NCBI RefSeq assembly: GCF_900113325.1
Contig: NZ_FOOY01000006.1
Location: 19,208 to 83,207 of the forward strand
Reading direction: 5' to 3'
DNA length: 64,000 nucleotides
Source: Sporolactobacillus nakayamae
GTDB taxonomy: Bacteria; Bacillota; Bacilli; Bacillales; Sporolactobacillaceae
Both the position numbers and the translations under genes were made by a program. Positions within the stretch are counted from its first letter, which is position 1. Each line of letters begins with the position of its first letter. The notes beneath the pieces were generated by a model. It was not told the origin of the DNA. It worked only from the letters and a program-made list of their open reading frames with translations, and did no database searches. Positions 63,817 through 64,000 of the stretch are shown piece after piece.

Positions 63817-64000
63817 ATGTCACTCACGAATCACCCCTCGGAAAAAAAGTTGCTTGGCGTCGCCGGTCTCGCCTGGTTGTTTGACGCGATGGACGTCGGT
63901 ATGCTGTCATTCATCATCGCAGCTTTGGCAGCCGATTGGAAATTAGATTCGATTCAAATGGGCTGGATCGGCAGCATCAGTTCAATCGGTATGGCTGTCG
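63817..64000 (+). CDS. MFS transporter, N-terminal part (NiaP/AAHS-like), cut by window end
   Basis: The first 61 codons of an MFS protein. The N terminus has GVAGLAWLFDAMDVGMLSFIIAALAADW, where the Asp-Asp pair in the first helix (FDAMDVG) is typical of the NiaP/aromatic-acid:proton symporter branch. ATG at 63817 follows TAGGAGG. Controlled by the palindrome at 63696-63717. The substrate cannot be named from this fragment; niacin, aromatic acids or sugar acids are candidates. Confidence 0.85.
   Translation, partial: MSLTNHPSEKKLLGVAGLAWLFDAMDVGMLSFIIAALAADWKLDSIQMGWIGSISSIGMAV

Overview
The window looks like a low- to mid-GC Gram-positive of the order Bacillales. The grounds are strong GGAGG-type ribosome binding sites, frequent TTG and GTG starts, sigma-A promoters, T-box, S-box and purine riboswitches, and many gene sets laid out as in Bacillus subtilis: argCJBD-carAB-argF, metNIQ (order metQ-metN-metI here), nupNOPQ, ywnA-ywnB and a LytD-like autolysin. 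An anaerobic ribonucleotide reductase (nrdDG) points to a facultative or anaerobic lifestyle. The genus cannot be fixed from the sequence alone; a Sporolactobacillus-like organism is one possibility, offered as inference only.

Layout. Bases 1-250 hold the end of a 21-base repeat array. Bases 347-2156 carry an Rrf2 regulator, an NAD(P)-binding protein and a YceI protein. Bases 2209-4933 (minus) carry a ParB-like protein, a Bcr/CflA efflux pump and a second, type-2 ArgC. Bases 5101-17375 (minus) are one long arginine operon, argC-argJ-argB-argD-carA-carB-argF-argG-argH, preceded by a T-box leader whose likely specifier codon is CGC (Arg). Bases 18035-24459 carry uppP, a LytD-like glucosaminidase with eight SH3b repeats and a sigma-D-type promoter, a C39-like peptidase, panE and RNase HI. 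Then come an old-yellow-enzyme/Fe-S reductase with a cre-like site, a second 21-base repeat array, and nrdDG with paired NrdR boxes.

Bases 31383-40799 form a probable arginine or guanidino-compound catabolic island: a GabT-type aminotransferase, a LysR regulator, a polar amino acid ABC transporter, a RocB-like M20 hydrolase and an arginine-deiminase/DDAH-superfamily enzyme. Divergent to it is an amidohydrolase behind a non-canonical purine riboswitch arranged as an ON switch. Bases 40967-47750 hold housekeeping and stress genes (sodA, YuzB-like, 6-phosphogluconolactonase, M50-like protein, nitroreductase, ppaC, psiE-like, an XRE/membrane-protein pair). One long intergenic region there is full of structured repeats. 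Bases 47870-50376 are metQNI behind a SAM riboswitch. Then follow galE, a PPK2-PPX polyphosphate pair, UPF0210/UPF0237, tRNA-Gly, a histidine phosphatase, the nup nucleoside ABC operon with PurBox-like sites, a Lin0512 protein, a MazG-like protein and the start of an MFS transporter behind a perfect 22-bp palindrome.

Main themes: arginine is both made (T-box operon) and apparently degraded (island) within 40 kb; purines are sensed twice (riboswitch amidohydrolase, PurBox nup operon); and regulatory RNA or operator sites can be read for most major operons.
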